Origin: Chersky-806 sp036502405
Lineage (GTDB): Bacteria; Actinomycetota; Acidimicrobiia; IMCC26256; JAENVU01
NCBI GenBank assembly: GCA_036502405.1
Contig: DASXYP010000144.1
Location: 1-38,095 of the forward strand
DNA: 38,095 nt
Direction of reading: 5' to 3'
Shown here piece by piece: positions 1 to 7,629 of the stretch. Numbering within the stretch: the stretch's first letter is position 1; each line of letters starts with the position of its first letter. The position numbers and the translations under genes were made by a program. The notes beneath the pieces were generated by a model. It was not told where the DNA came from and made no database searches. It saw only the letters and a program-made list of their open reading frames with translations.

Positions 1-699
1 CGGCAGTGGCGCGTGGACCGCCTGGACCTCGAAGACCACGTCGCCTGGCTCGCGCCGGCCGACGACGTGGACGAGTACACGCAGACCCGCGAGGACACCG
101 ACATCGCGATCACCGGGGAAGACGAGCGGGTGCCGTGCGGCGCGGGCTGGGCCCACCTCGGGTCGGTCGGCGTGACGAACACGATCCTCGCCTACCAGCG
201 CAAGCGCGCGTCGACGAACGCGACGATCGAGATCGTGCCGCTCGACCTCCCACCGCGGACGCTGCCGACCCGCGCCTGCTGGTACACCCTCTCGGACGAT
301 GAGCTGCTCGCCGCCGGGATCGAGCCGCACCAGGTGCTCGGCGCGGTGCACGCGGCCGAGCACGCGCTCATCGGGCTGCTCCCGCTGTTCGCGATCTGCG
401 ACCGCTGGGACGTCGGCGGTGTCTCCATGGCGCTGCACCCGGCCACGAACCAGCCGACGATCTTCGTGTACGACGGATACCCGGGTGGCGCCGGGATCGC
501 GGAGCTCGCGTTCGCGGGGCTCGAACGCCACGTGGCTGCCGCGGCCGACCTCGTGGCCCGCTTCCTGTGTGACGCGGGATGCCCGTCGTGCGTGCAGTCG
601 CCAAAGTGCGGGAACTGGAACGAGTACCTGGACAAGGACGCGGCCCGTCGACTCCTCGACGCGCTGGCCGGTGCGCGCGTGCGGTCCCCCGAGCGCTAG
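1..699 (+). CDS. DEAD/DEAH-box helicase, C-terminal part (DUF1998), partial
   Basis: The reading frame is open from base 1, so the gene starts upstream and only the last ~232 codons are here. The visible part is the C-terminal domain found in MrfA/YprA-type helicases (DUF1998). It ends in a four-cysteine cluster (codons at about 568-609, pattern C-x3-C-x2-C-x5-C) followed by GNWNEYLDK, a signature of this family that probably binds a metal. The motor domains lie outside the window. In mycobacteria the helicase in this position sits beside a tad-like secretion locus, and the same arrangement is seen here. The family acts on DNA; MrfA relatives take part in repair of mitomycin-type damage, but transferring that role is inference. 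The gene converges on the lipoprotein gene with only 7 bp between. Confidence 0.85.
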   Translation, partial: RQWRVDRLDLEDHVAWLAPADDVDEYTQTREDTDIAITGEDERVPCGAGWAHLGSVGVTNTILAYQRKRASTNATIEIVPLDLPPRTLPTRACWYTLSDDELLAAGIEPHQVLGAVHAAEHALIGLLPLFAICDRWDVGGVSMALHPATNQPTIFVYDGYPGGAGIAELAFAGLERHVAAAADLVARFLCDAGCPSCVQSPKCGNWNEYLDKDAARRLLDALAGARVRSPER

Positions 700-706
700 T
701 GGAGCG

Positions 707-1477
707 CTAGGCGCCGGGTGGCGCGAGCGGCGCGGTGTCCCTCAGCGACACCGTGAACGAGGAGCTGGTGCTCTGGGTCGCCGCGCCGAACGCCTGGACC
801 ATGACGACGTGGGGCTGGCCGTCGCAATTGAACGGGAGGCGCTGGGTACCGGTGGGCTGTACCGCACCGCCGTCGATGCGGATCCCGTCCACCGAGAACG
901 ACAGCGCGGTCACGTTCGTCGATGCCCACTCGACCTCGATCCCCGGCCCGGAGGCGTCGTTCAGGCACCGCGGCGGGCTCGCGGGCCGGAAGTACTGGAT
1001 CGACGGCGGGCCGCTCGACGGGGTCGGGTTCGGCACGAGCGAGCTGCCGCCGCTCGGGCACTGCCCCGTCACCAGCCCGCCGTCGGGTTGGGTGACGTTG
1101 CACACGAAGGTGCCGGTCCGGTTCGCGCCCGTGAGGATCGCGTTCGAGAAGTTGGTGGAGAAGAGGTTGGCCCCGGTCAGGTTCGCGTTCGTGAGGTTCG
1201 CTCCGGTGAAGTTCACCGCGCTGAGCCCGGACTTCACGAACTTGGCGCCGGTGAGGTCCGCGTCACGCAGATCCGCGCGGGTGAGGTCCGATCCGCTGAA
1301 GTCGGCCCCCTTGAGGTTCGCGGCGACCATGCTCACGCCCTGGAGATTCTCGTTGCGGCAGACCACGCCGGGCTCGATCTTGCAGGGTCCGGCCTGATCG
1401 GCGGTGTCGCCGCCGCTCCCACAGGCCGCGGCGAGCACCACGATGACCAGCGCCGCGACCAGGCGTCCTCGTTGCAC
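707..1477 (-). CDS. Pentapeptide-repeat lipoprotein
   Basis: This is a 256-residue predicted lipoprotein. The N-terminus is a short basic stretch, a hydrophobic core and the lipobox LAAAC near residue 19, so it should be anchored outside the membrane. Residues ~45-125 are a run of A(N/D)Lxx pentapeptides (such as ANLKG, ADFSG, ADLRD, ANLTN), which fold into a right-handed beta-helix. The rest, after a proline/serine-rich linker, is an Ig-like or beta-rich extracellular part that I cannot assign. Cysteines near 32 and 40, and later ones, may form disulfides. It lies between the helicase and the tad operon, next to another lipoprotein gene on the same strand. Function is unknown; pentapeptide repeats are structural and do not give a reaction. 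Confidence 0.8.
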   Translation of the reverse strand: MQRGRLVAALVIVVLAAACGSGGDTADQAGPCKIEPGVVCRNENLQGVSMVAANLKGADFSGSDLTRADLRDADLTGAKFVKSGLSAVNFTGANLTNANLTGANLFSTNFSNAILTGANRTGTFVCNVTQPDGGLVTGQCPSGGSSLVPNPTPSSGPPSIQYFRPASPPRCLNDASGPGIEVEWASTNVTALSFSVDGIRIDGGAVQPTGTQRLPFNCDGQPHVVMVQAFGAATQSTSSSFTVSLRDTAPLAPPGA

Positions 1478-1567
1478 CGAGGGACCGTACCAATCGAGCC
1501 CGGAATTGCGCGATCGGCTCGGGCCGGTCCGGAGCCGTCCTCAGCACGCGGCGACACCGGTCTTCCG

Positions 1568-2896
1568 TCAGGCGACGCCGTAGACGTGCAGCGTCGTCCC
1601 CTCGATCAGGTAGACGTGCCCGTTCGAGACGACGGGGCGGCTCTCCGATCCGACGACCGGCACCGCAGCGAGCGCCGCACCGGTGCCGGCGTCGTAGGTG
1701 CGCAGCGAGAACCCGGCCGCCCCACCATCGGTGACGGCGTACACGACCTGTCCCGCGACGGTCGGTCCGAGATGGCCGACCGATCCGCTGGGGAAGGCCG
1801 TGCTCCACCTCACCGATCCGTCGCTCAACTGGGTGGCCACGACCGACGGTCCGAGGCCGGACAGGGCGAGCGACCCGGTCACCGCACTGAGAACGTCGGC
1901 GGTGGAAGGCCCCAGGAACGCGCCGGTGTCCGCGTCGAACGAACCCTGACCCATCTCGGACTGGTTGGTGAGGTAGCTGCCGTAGTACCGACCGTTGGCG
2001 CCGACCGCCGTGAAGAGGGCGCTGCCCGGCAGTCCGCTGCCCAGTGCGAGGCGGGCCGACCAGGTCAGCGACCCCGTCTGCGGGTCATAGGCGTCGTCGT
2101 GAAGGAAGAGGTCTGCGAAGTCGCACTTCGTCCCCGCCGCCGGGAGTGAGTAGGCGAGCAGCACCGTGCTGCCCGCAGCGGCAACGAGGGGCGAGGAGTT
2201 CGCCCCCTCCACCACCGGCTCGGTCCAGCTGGCGGCACCGGACGCGGGGTCGAGCGCCGACAACCGCCAGTAGCTGCCGGTGCAGCTGTTGTTGTTGTCC
2301 GTGTCTTGCACGACCACGACCTTCTGCCCGACGACCGTCACGCTTGGAGCCCTCTGCACCTGGTTGGTGACACTCGAGCAGGCGGTCGTGCACGTCGCCG
2401 GGAGATCGCTGGTCCACTGGATGCTGCCGTCGGCGACGGCCACACCGACGACGCGACCGCGGCCGTCGGCCCTCACCGCACCGACGACGACCGTCGAGCC
2501 CGACGCCACCGGCGCGCTCACGCCTGCTGACGCGGCCAAGACCCTGGTCGACCAGTGCCGCGCGCCGGTCGCCGTCGAATACGACGACACGGTCGCCCGG
2601 CCGCGCTTGCCCGCAGCCTGGCTGGTCACCACCACCGAGTCGCCCAGGACGATCGGCGCCGGGTTCGACCCAGTGGGCACCGAGATCGATCGCAGCGCGT
2701 GCAACGACCCGACCGTCCCGGGCGTGAGTGTCGACTCCGACGGGTTGTCGTAGCTCTTGCCCGGCGCGAAACCGGGCTGCGTCCAGTCGCACGAGGCCAG
2801 CATCAGCGCACCTACCACCGCTACCGCGGCGACGACCGTGCCCCGTCGCAACCAGCGGCCTCCCCGACGACGCCCACCGCCAACTCGAGCATCCAT
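1568..2896 (-). CDS. PQQ-type beta-propeller lipoprotein
   Basis: 442 residues. A basic N-terminus (many Arg) precedes a hydrophobic segment and the lipobox LMLASC (Cys ~36), so an exported, lipid-anchored protein is predicted. The remainder has repeated motifs of the type 'xxGaxxWsxxvxxG' (for example ATGARHWST, ASGAASWTE, TGSLTWSA, DGSVRWST), the signature of PQQ-like/WD-type propeller blades. No PQQ enzyme active-site motif is visible, so it is more likely a scaffold or BamB-like protein than a dehydrogenase. The start is well supported: a full Shine-Dalgarno AAGGAGGT lies 6 bases before the ATG. The next gene on this strand, the pentapeptide lipoprotein, begins 90 bp downstream of its stop, so the two may be co-transcribed. 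Confidence 0.8.
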   Translation of the reverse strand: MDARVGGGRRRGGRWLRRGTVVAAVAVVGALMLASCDWTQPGFAPGKSYDNPSESTLTPGTVGSLHALRSISVPTGSNPAPIVLGDSVVVTSQAAGKRGRATVSSYSTATGARHWSTRVLAASAGVSAPVASGSTVVVGAVRADGRGRVVGVAVADGSIQWTSDLPATCTTACSSVTNQVQRAPSVTVVGQKVVVVQDTDNNNSCTGSYWRLSALDPASGAASWTEPVVEGANSSPLVAAAGSTVLLAYSLPAAGTKCDFADLFLHDDAYDPQTGSLTWSARLALGSGLPGSALFTAVGANGRYYGSYLTNQSEMGQGSFDADTGAFLGPSTADVLSAVTGSLALSGLGPSVVATQLSDGSVRWSTAFPSGSVGHLGPTVAGQVVYAVTDGGAAGFSLRTYDAGTGAALAAVPVVGSESRPVVSNGHVYLIEGTTLHVYGVA

Positions 2897-3014
2897 GAAC
2901 GGACCTCCTTCGAGCGTCCCGCACTCGACCTCAAGCCACGCGGGAACCTAGTGCGGCGCCGGAGGTCCTGCCGTGGCGGCGCCCGGCCCGAGAGCTTGCC
3001 GGACCGGTGGTGCG

Positions 3015-3374
3015 TCAGCAGCTCTCCGGGTCGGCGAAGCATTCGAAGCGAATCTCGGCCCGGGCCCGGCCGATCGCGTCGCCGACTCGGACGTCGACGC
3101 TCGGACGGGTGCCGACGCACGAACACCGTTCGAGCCGGCCACCGTTGTGCACCGCGCTCTCGGCGGCCGCAGCCGAAGCTGCCGATGCATCGCCGCCGCG
3201 GGCGAGCATCCCGGCCGCGGCGAGCGCGGCCGCGTCCGCGGCGGTGTCGGCGCGGGCGCTGTCGCCGGCGGCGGCACCCAGGCGGGCCACGCCCAGCGTG
3301 AGCACGCCGGCGAACACCAGGGCGACGACTGCCAGCACCGTGACCGATCCGCGCTCTCCCGGTTGGCTTCTCAT
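3015..3374 (-). CDS. Second TadE-like protein of helicase/secretion neighbourhood (Rv3654c-like)
   Basis: 119 residues. The N-terminus has a short charged stretch (RSQPGERGS), then one hydrophobic helix (~11-37) and an Ala-rich, pilin-like segment with ADTAADAAALAAAG (~42-55). This is the layout of the TadE-like protein of the actinobacterial helicase/secretion neighbourhood (the Rv3654c type). Cysteines at ~84, 86, 111 and 119 could form disulfides in the exported part. The start ATG overlaps the upstream tadE stop in ATGA, so translation is coupled. It is the last gene of the operon. It is probably a pseudopilin-like component, but its exact role in pilus or secretion function is not known. 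Confidence 0.8.
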   Translation of the reverse strand: MRSQPGERGSVTVLAVVALVFAGVLTLGVARLGAAAGDSARADTAADAAALAAAGMLARGGDASAASAAAAESAVHNGGRLERCSCVGTRPSVDVRVGDAIGRARAEIRFECFADPESC

Positions 3375-3760
3375 CGCTCCACCCGCATCACTGCACGCGC
3401 GTGCAGGTCGAGGTCGGGGAAGACCGCGCCGACCAAGGGCACGTCGGTCCGGTCGTGGTACGTGACGTCCACCGTGATCGGCTGACCGACCGCAGGGCGG
3501 GAACCGACGTGGACGTCGGCATCCGCGAGCACCCGGCGCGCCGCGCTCGTGGCTCGGCCGGCATCGGGATCGACGCTGGCGGCACGCGCGGCTTCCCGGG
3601 CTGCGTGGACGACCGCTACCTGGTCGCGGGCCACCAGACCGACCTGCAGAATCGCCAGCAGGCCGAACACGACGAGCGGCAGCACCAGCGCGAGCTCGAC
3701 TGTGGCCTGCCCCCTCTCGCGGGGGCAGGCCCAGTCCGGGTGGCGTTCCCGGCGCAGCAT
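3371..3760 (-). CDS. TadE-family pseudopilin-like protein
   Basis: 129 residues with the classic TadE start: a short basic leader (to ~RERGQ), then ATVELALVLPLVVFGLLAIL, a single membrane helix with the conserved Glu at the +5-type position, followed by an extracytoplasmic beta-rich tail. TadE proteins are minor pilin-like parts of Flp/Tad pili. The gene starts 3 bp after the pilin stop codon and ends in a 4-bp overlap with the next TadE-like gene. Its order matches Rv3655c of mycobacteria. Confidence 0.85.
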   Translation of the reverse strand: MLRRERHPDWACPRERGQATVELALVLPLVVFGLLAILQVGLVARDQVAVVHAAREAARAASVDPDAGRATSAARRVLADADVHVGSRPAVGQPITVDVTYHDRTDVPLVGAVFPDLDLHARAVMRVER

Positions 3761-3763
3761 CGG

Positions 3764-3967
3764 TTACCCGAGCACCTTGCCGATGACCGTGTCGAACAGC
3801 TTCGTGATCGCGTGCGACTTCGTCGCCCAGGTGATGAGCAGGGTCGCGAGCGCCGCGGCGCCCAGGATCACGAGCGCGTACTCCGCGGTCGTCTGGCCGA
3901 GCTCGCTCGTGGTGGCTCGTGCGGTGGTGAAGGTGCGGCCGAGGGCCGCGAGGAGACGTCGGAGCAT
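3764..3967 (-). CDS. Flp-type pilin-like protein, DUF4244
   Basis: 67 residues. After a basic/polar leader (~1-23) comes GQTTAEYALVILGAAALATLL, a hydrophobic helix whose G/xTTAEYA start resembles the processing site of Flp (class IVb) prepilins, then a short tail. Actinobacterial proteins of this sort (DUF4244, Rv3656c position) are thought to be the main pilin or pseudopilin of the locus. A near-perfect ribosome binding site (AAGGAGGT, 3 bases before the ATG with CCC between) suggests high expression compared with its coupled neighbours. It lies between tadC (48 bp gap) and tadE. No prepilin peptidase gene is in the window. Confidence 0.85.
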   Translation of the reverse strand: MLRRLLAALGRTFTTARATTSELGQTTAEYALVILGAAALATLLITWATKSHAITKLFDTVIGKVLG

Positions 3968-4015
3968 GGGACCTCCTTGAAGTCGCTCCGTGCGGGTCGA
4001 GGGGGAAGTCGCGGC

Positions 4016-4666
4016 TCAGGTGTGCGCGAGCGCGCCGAGCAAGGCCGGCACGACGGTCAGCAGTCCGAAGGCCGGCAGGACGAGGAAGACGAGGGGAAAG
4101 AGGAGCTTGACCGGCAGCGTCCGGGCCCGCGCCTCGGCGCGGCGCCGGAGGTCCGCCCGCACCTCGCGGGCGAGCCGGGTGAGGGCGGGGCCGGCCGGCG
4201 CGCCGAGCCGGTCGCTGGCGAGCAGGACGTCGGTGACGGGTCCGAGCGGGGGGAGCTCGGTCGCGACCGTGCCGAGCGCGTCCGTGAGCGAGCTCCCGAC
4301 GTGCGTCGCGGTGATCGCGGACCCGAACGCCGCGGCCGCGGTCGGAGGACCCCAGCGGGCGGTGAGCTCGAGCGCCCGGTAGGGGGTGCAACCCGCGCCG
4401 ACCGCGACCTGGAGCAGGTCGAGGACGAGAGGGACCTCGCGCCCGACGACGTCGCGGTGCCGATGCTCGCGGCGGATCGCGACCCATCGGCGCCCGACCC
4501 GCCGGACCGGCGCGGGGAGACGGGGCCCGCGGCGACGGGGGGAACCCGTTTCCATCCTCGGGCGGAGTGGACGGACGCGCGCCCTGGCCGCTGCCCGCCG
4601 CGCCGCGACGACGAGCGGTGCCGCGAGCACGGCGCCCCACGCGGCGGCCAGGAGCAGCGGGCTCAC
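4016..4666 (-). CDS. tadC: TadC-like type II/IV secretion inner-membrane protein (T2SSF domain)
   Basis: 216 residues from a GTG that overlaps the tadB stop (GTGA). An N-terminal hydrophobic segment (~3-22) is followed by a basic stretch, the T2SSF cytoplasmic domain (~75-180, with VLDLLQVAVGAG and LARLTR-like elements) and a C-terminal membrane helix pair (~187-213). It is the shorter of two paired GspF/PilC-like platform proteins, in the position of Rv3657c. With TadB it would form the membrane platform on which the TadA motor acts. Confidence 0.82.
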   Translation of the reverse strand: MSPLLLAAAWGAVLAAPLVVAARRAAARARVRPLRPRMETGSPRRRGPRLPAPVRRVGRRWVAIRREHRHRDVVGREVPLVLDLLQVAVGAGCTPYRALELTARWGPPTAAAAFGSAITATHVGSSLTDALGTVATELPPLGPVTDVLLASDRLGAPAGPALTRLAREVRADLRRRAEARARTLPVKLLFPLVFLVLPAFGLLTVVPALLGALAHT

Positions 4667-5529
4667 GCGATGCCCCGCAGCAGCGCACGCATCCAGATCG
4701 CGGCGAGCGCCTCCAGCGTGATGCCGACCAGGAGGCAGACCCGGCCCGCGCCGGTGCCGACCAGCGCGTGCACGGATCCGGGATCCGTGAGGCTCACGAA
4801 CGTGAGGTAGGCGATCGGCGCGCTGCCTACGACCACTGCGGACATCCGCGCCTGGGCCGAGAGCGCGTGTGCCTCTCGCAGCGCCGCCTCGCGGGCGCGC
4901 AACGACTCCGCCAGCCCTTCGAGCGCGGACGCGCACGCGCCTCCGATGCCGACCGCCAGCGCGAGCGCACCGGTGACGGCCTGCACGCCCGGGAGCGGGC
5001 GCTCGTCCGCCCAGCGCGCCAGCGCGTCCGCGAGGCCGACTCCGAGCCGGGCGCGTGCGGTGACCCGACGGAGATCCGGCGCGAGCGGCCCGGATCCTCC
5101 CGCGAGCTCGCCGAGGCTCTCGCCGACCGTGGCCCCGGCGCGCAACGACGCCGACACGCGCTCGAGCGTGGCCGGCAGGGCCTGCACGACGCGCCCGTCG
5201 GCCCGCCCGCGTGCCCACCACAGTGCCGACGGTCCCCCCGCGAGGAGACCGAGCCCCACCGGCGCAGCCGCGATCGGGCTGACCGCCGTCGCCAGGCCCG
5301 CGCCCACCACGGTGGCCAGCAGCCAGAGCCGCACCGCGTCGTCCGGGCTCAGGTCCACGTCGGCTCGGGCGAGCGCGACCGCGAGCCGGTCCCTCACGCG
5401 AGCGGGCAGGCGGAGCCGGGAACGGGCCCTGAGCCGACGGGCCCGCTCGAGCGCCGGCGCGCGGCGGGCGGCGAGCACGAGCCCGATGGTCGCGACGACA
5501 CCGATCACCGCCAGGGCCGCGGCGGTCAC
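4663..5529 (-). CDS. tadB: TadB-like type II/IV secretion inner-membrane platform protein
   Basis: 288 residues. The GTG start overlaps the tadA stop (GTGA) and the gene's own stop overlaps tadC in the same way. A hydrophobic N-terminal helix (~3-23) and a membrane pair (~85-115) precede the T2SSF domain (ALPATLERVSASLRAGATVGESL, ~135-155, and a second repeat-like helix bundle). C-terminal membrane helices are at ~225-285. The order tadA-tadB-tadC is that of the Rv3659c-Rv3657c locus. It should act in the cytoplasmic membrane as pilus platform. Confidence 0.82.
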   Translation of the reverse strand: MTAAALAVIGVVATIGLVLAARRAPALERARRLRARSRLRLPARVRDRLAVALARADVDLSPDDAVRLWLLATVVGAGLATAVSPIAAAPVGLGLLAGGPSALWWARGRADGRVVQALPATLERVSASLRAGATVGESLGELAGGSGPLAPDLRRVTARARLGVGLADALARWADERPLPGVQAVTGALALAVGIGGACASALEGLAESLRAREAALREAHALSAQARMSAVVVGSAPIAYLTFVSLTDPGSVHALVGTGAGRVCLLVGITLEALAAIWMRALLRGIA

Positions 5530-6740
5530 CGGGTCCAGCTCCCGTCCGGACGCGGCGCGTCGCGCCGCCGCGCCGCCCGGTCCGGGACACCGACCGGCAC
5601 GAGCTCGTCCCCCCTCGCCACGAACAGGTCGCGCGTCTCGATCACCGCCGACGGGGGCCGGACCTCGGCGATCGCCACGATCCGCCGATCCCCGTGCCGA
5701 CCCCGCTCGACCTGGACCACGACGTCGATGCCCGCCGCAACCTGCTCGGCGATGGCGGCGAACGGGATCGGCAACCCGCTGAACATCGTGAGCGTCATGA
5801 GCCGCCGGAGCGCGTCGACCGGGCCGTTCGCGTGGATCGTCGAGAGGGAGCCGTCGTGGCCGGTGTTGAGCGCCTGCAGGAGGTCGAGCGCCTCCGCGCC
5901 CCGGACCTCGCCGACCATGAGCCGATCGGGTCGCATCCGCAGCGCGGTGCGCACGAGATCCCGCACCGACACCGCACCGGCGCCTTCGGCATTGGGCGGG
6001 CGGGCCTCGAGGCGCACGACGTGAGGTTGCCCCAGCGTGAGCTCCGCGGTCTCTTCGATCGTGATGATCCGCTCCGCCGGGTCCACGGCGCCCGAGAGCG
6101 CGTTGAGCAGGGTGGTCTTCCCCGAGCTCGTCCCGCCCGAGACGAGGACGTTCCATCCGGCCGTGACCACCCAGCGGAGAAAGGCCGAGGCGCGGGGCCC
6201 GGGTGCGAACGCGTCGATGCCGATCCGGCGCGAGCCGAAGCGCCGGATCGTCACGCACGCGCCCTCGATCGCGAGCGGTGGGATCACCGCGTGGAGCCGC
6301 GAGCCGTCGGCGAGCCGCGCGTCGACCATCGGCGACGCCCGGTCCAACCGGAGGCCGAGCGGCGCGATGATCCGCTCGACGATCCGCATCACCGCCGCGT
6401 CGTCGAGGACGACCGGGACGGGCTCCAGGCGGCCGGCCCGCTCGACGAAGCACCCGCCGGAGCCGTTGACCATGATCTCGGTCACGGCCGGATCGGCGAG
6501 CAGCGGCTCGAGGGGGCCCAGGCCCGCCACCTCGTCGACCAGCTCCCGGACGAGCCGCTCGTGCCGGGTCGGCGTCAGCAGCGGGTCCACCTGGTGCAGG
6601 AGGTCCCCGAGCCGGCGGCGGAGCTCCGCCGCGGGCACCCCCACGAGCTGCTCGACCGCCTCCGTCCCCATCAGCTGCTGGTGGACCGATCGGCGGAGCG
6701 CGTCGTCGGTGCCCGGTCCCTCGAGTCGGGTCATGGTCAC
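5526..6740 (-). CDS. tadA: TadA/CpaF-family secretion ATPase
   Basis: 404 residues. This is the hexameric ATPase that powers Tad pilus assembly. Visible motifs are: a CpaF-type N-terminal region with PLEPLLADPAVTEIMVNG (~76-93); Walker A GGTSSGKTT (~202-210); an Asp-box region with IITIEETAEL (~225-234); Walker B RLMVGEVRG (~273-281); and a His box TGHDGSLSTIHAN (~293-305). All catalytic motifs are intact. The start is a GTG whose bases overlap the stop of the CpaE-like gene (GTGA); an ATG two codons later is the alternative. It corresponds to Rv3659c. Confidence 0.9.
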   Translation of the reverse strand: MTMTRLEGPGTDDALRRSVHQQLMGTEAVEQLVGVPAAELRRRLGDLLHQVDPLLTPTRHERLVRELVDEVAGLGPLEPLLADPAVTEIMVNGSGGCFVERAGRLEPVPVVLDDAAVMRIVERIIAPLGLRLDRASPMVDARLADGSRLHAVIPPLAIEGACVTIRRFGSRRIGIDAFAPGPRASAFLRWVVTAGWNVLVSGGTSSGKTTLLNALSGAVDPAERIITIEETAELTLGQPHVVRLEARPPNAEGAGAVSVRDLVRTALRMRPDRLMVGEVRGAEALDLLQALNTGHDGSLSTIHANGPVDALRRLMTLTMFSGLPIPFAAIAEQVAAGIDVVVQVERGRHGDRRIVAIAEVRPPSAVIETRDLFVARGDELVPVGVPDRAARRRDAPRPDGSWTR

Positions 6741-7447
6741 GCCGCCGCGCCCCGCTGGTCCCAGAGCAGGCCGACCGCGCGCAGCGCGGTGACCGCGGGC
6801 CGGGCGAGCGCGTCCGGCAGCCGGTGCGCGAGCACGCCGGCATCCACCGCGCGGGCGATCGCGTCGCGGGCCGGGACCCGGGCGATCACCGGCCGCCCGA
6901 GCACGTCCGCGATCTCCTTCGCCCCGATGGCCCGCCCGGGCTCCTCGACCACGACCAGGCCCGCGGCGCGACCCAGCGCGGGATGGCGCACCGATCGCCG
7001 CAGGGTCAGGTAGCACCCGCGGACCACGACGATCGTGGCGTCCGACACCTCGAGCAGCGCCCGCGCCGCCGGGCCGTGCGCGACCCCCGCGTCGACGAGG
7101 GTCGGGACCGGGCCGTCGCGGAGGGCGACCGCGAGCGCCGCACCGGCCTCGGCCGCGGGCCGGGGGGCCAGCGCCGGCCGCTCGCCGCCTCGGGGGACGA
7201 GCGCGATCCCGGGCGCCGCCTCCACCGCGAGCCGGTCGAGCGCCTCGGTCGGTGCGCCCGGGCCGAGGTCCAGCCAGTCGCTGACGCCGGTGCCGGGCTC
7301 CGTACCCAGGCCGAAGATGGCGGGCTGGTCGCCGCCGAGGTCCACGAGGCGCGCCCCGTGGTCGCGGGCGAGCACGAGCGCGCAGGCGGCGGCGAACACG
7401 GACGTACCGGAGCCGCCTTTCGGGGACCACAACGTGAGGAGGGCCAC
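6737..7447 (-). CDS. CpaE/TadZ-like MinD-family ATPase (Rv3660c-like)
   Basis: 236 residues from GTG at 7447, chosen because a strong purine-rich ribosome site (GGGAGAGGGA) sits just before it. A deviant Walker A, SPKGGSGTS, is at ~8-16, typical of MinD/ParA/CpaE proteins, but the Lys-Thr/Ser end reads GTS rather than GKT/GKS. VDLGGDQP (~34-41) follows, and a VVVRGC strand lies further on. In mycobacteria the equivalent (Rv3660c, called Ssd) heads the same tad operon and is thought to place the pilus or septum machinery. It is the first gene of the seven-gene operon; the promoter should lie in 7448-7629. Confidence 0.82.
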   Translation of the reverse strand: MALLTLWSPKGGSGTSVFAAACALVLARDHGARLVDLGGDQPAIFGLGTEPGTGVSDWLDLGPGAPTEALDRLAVEAAPGIALVPRGGERPALAPRPAAEAGAALAVALRDGPVPTLVDAGVAHGPAARALLEVSDATIVVVRGCYLTLRRSVRHPALGRAAGLVVVEEPGRAIGAKEIADVLGRPVIARVPARDAIARAVDAGVLAHRLPDALARPAVTALRAVGLLWDQRGAAA

Positions 7448-7616
7448 TCCCTCTCCCTTCGTGTCGCGCCGCGCGAGCGCGCGACGACAACGAGCCGGGG
7501 AAGCACGGAGGGAAGAAGGTTGGCGGCTCGGGCACCGCGACGGGTGCACCGGGAGCGGCCGGGAGGGAAGACGGCCAGGTTGCCGGTTGGACGACGCGCT
7601 GTCAAGGGGGAGGTCG

Positions 7617-7629
7617 TATCCTCCGACGC
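7617..7629 (+). promoter_or_regulatory. Possible -10 element for a leaderless HAD mRNA
   Basis: TATCCT at 7617-7622 resembles a -10 hexamer and would place the transcription start about 7-8 bases on, at the GTG start codon of the HAD gene (7630). No ribosome site sits at a good distance, and leaderless mRNAs are common in actinobacteria. I see no convincing -35 at the right spacing, so this is weak. The rest of the 182-bp gap (7448-7629) must also hold the divergent tad promoter, which I cannot place. Confidence 0.25.

Noticed and set aside
1134..1330. Repeated 'ggtgaggttcg'-like DNA motif as a possible repeat array
   Set aside because: It is the DNA of the pentapeptide repeats in the lipoprotein gene, not a CRISPR or independent repeat.
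3375..4688. Long upstream extension of the TadE-like frame ending at 3015
   Set aside because: Only the last 119 codons read as a real protein; the rest is Pro/Arg-rich and overlaps tadE, pilin and tadC.
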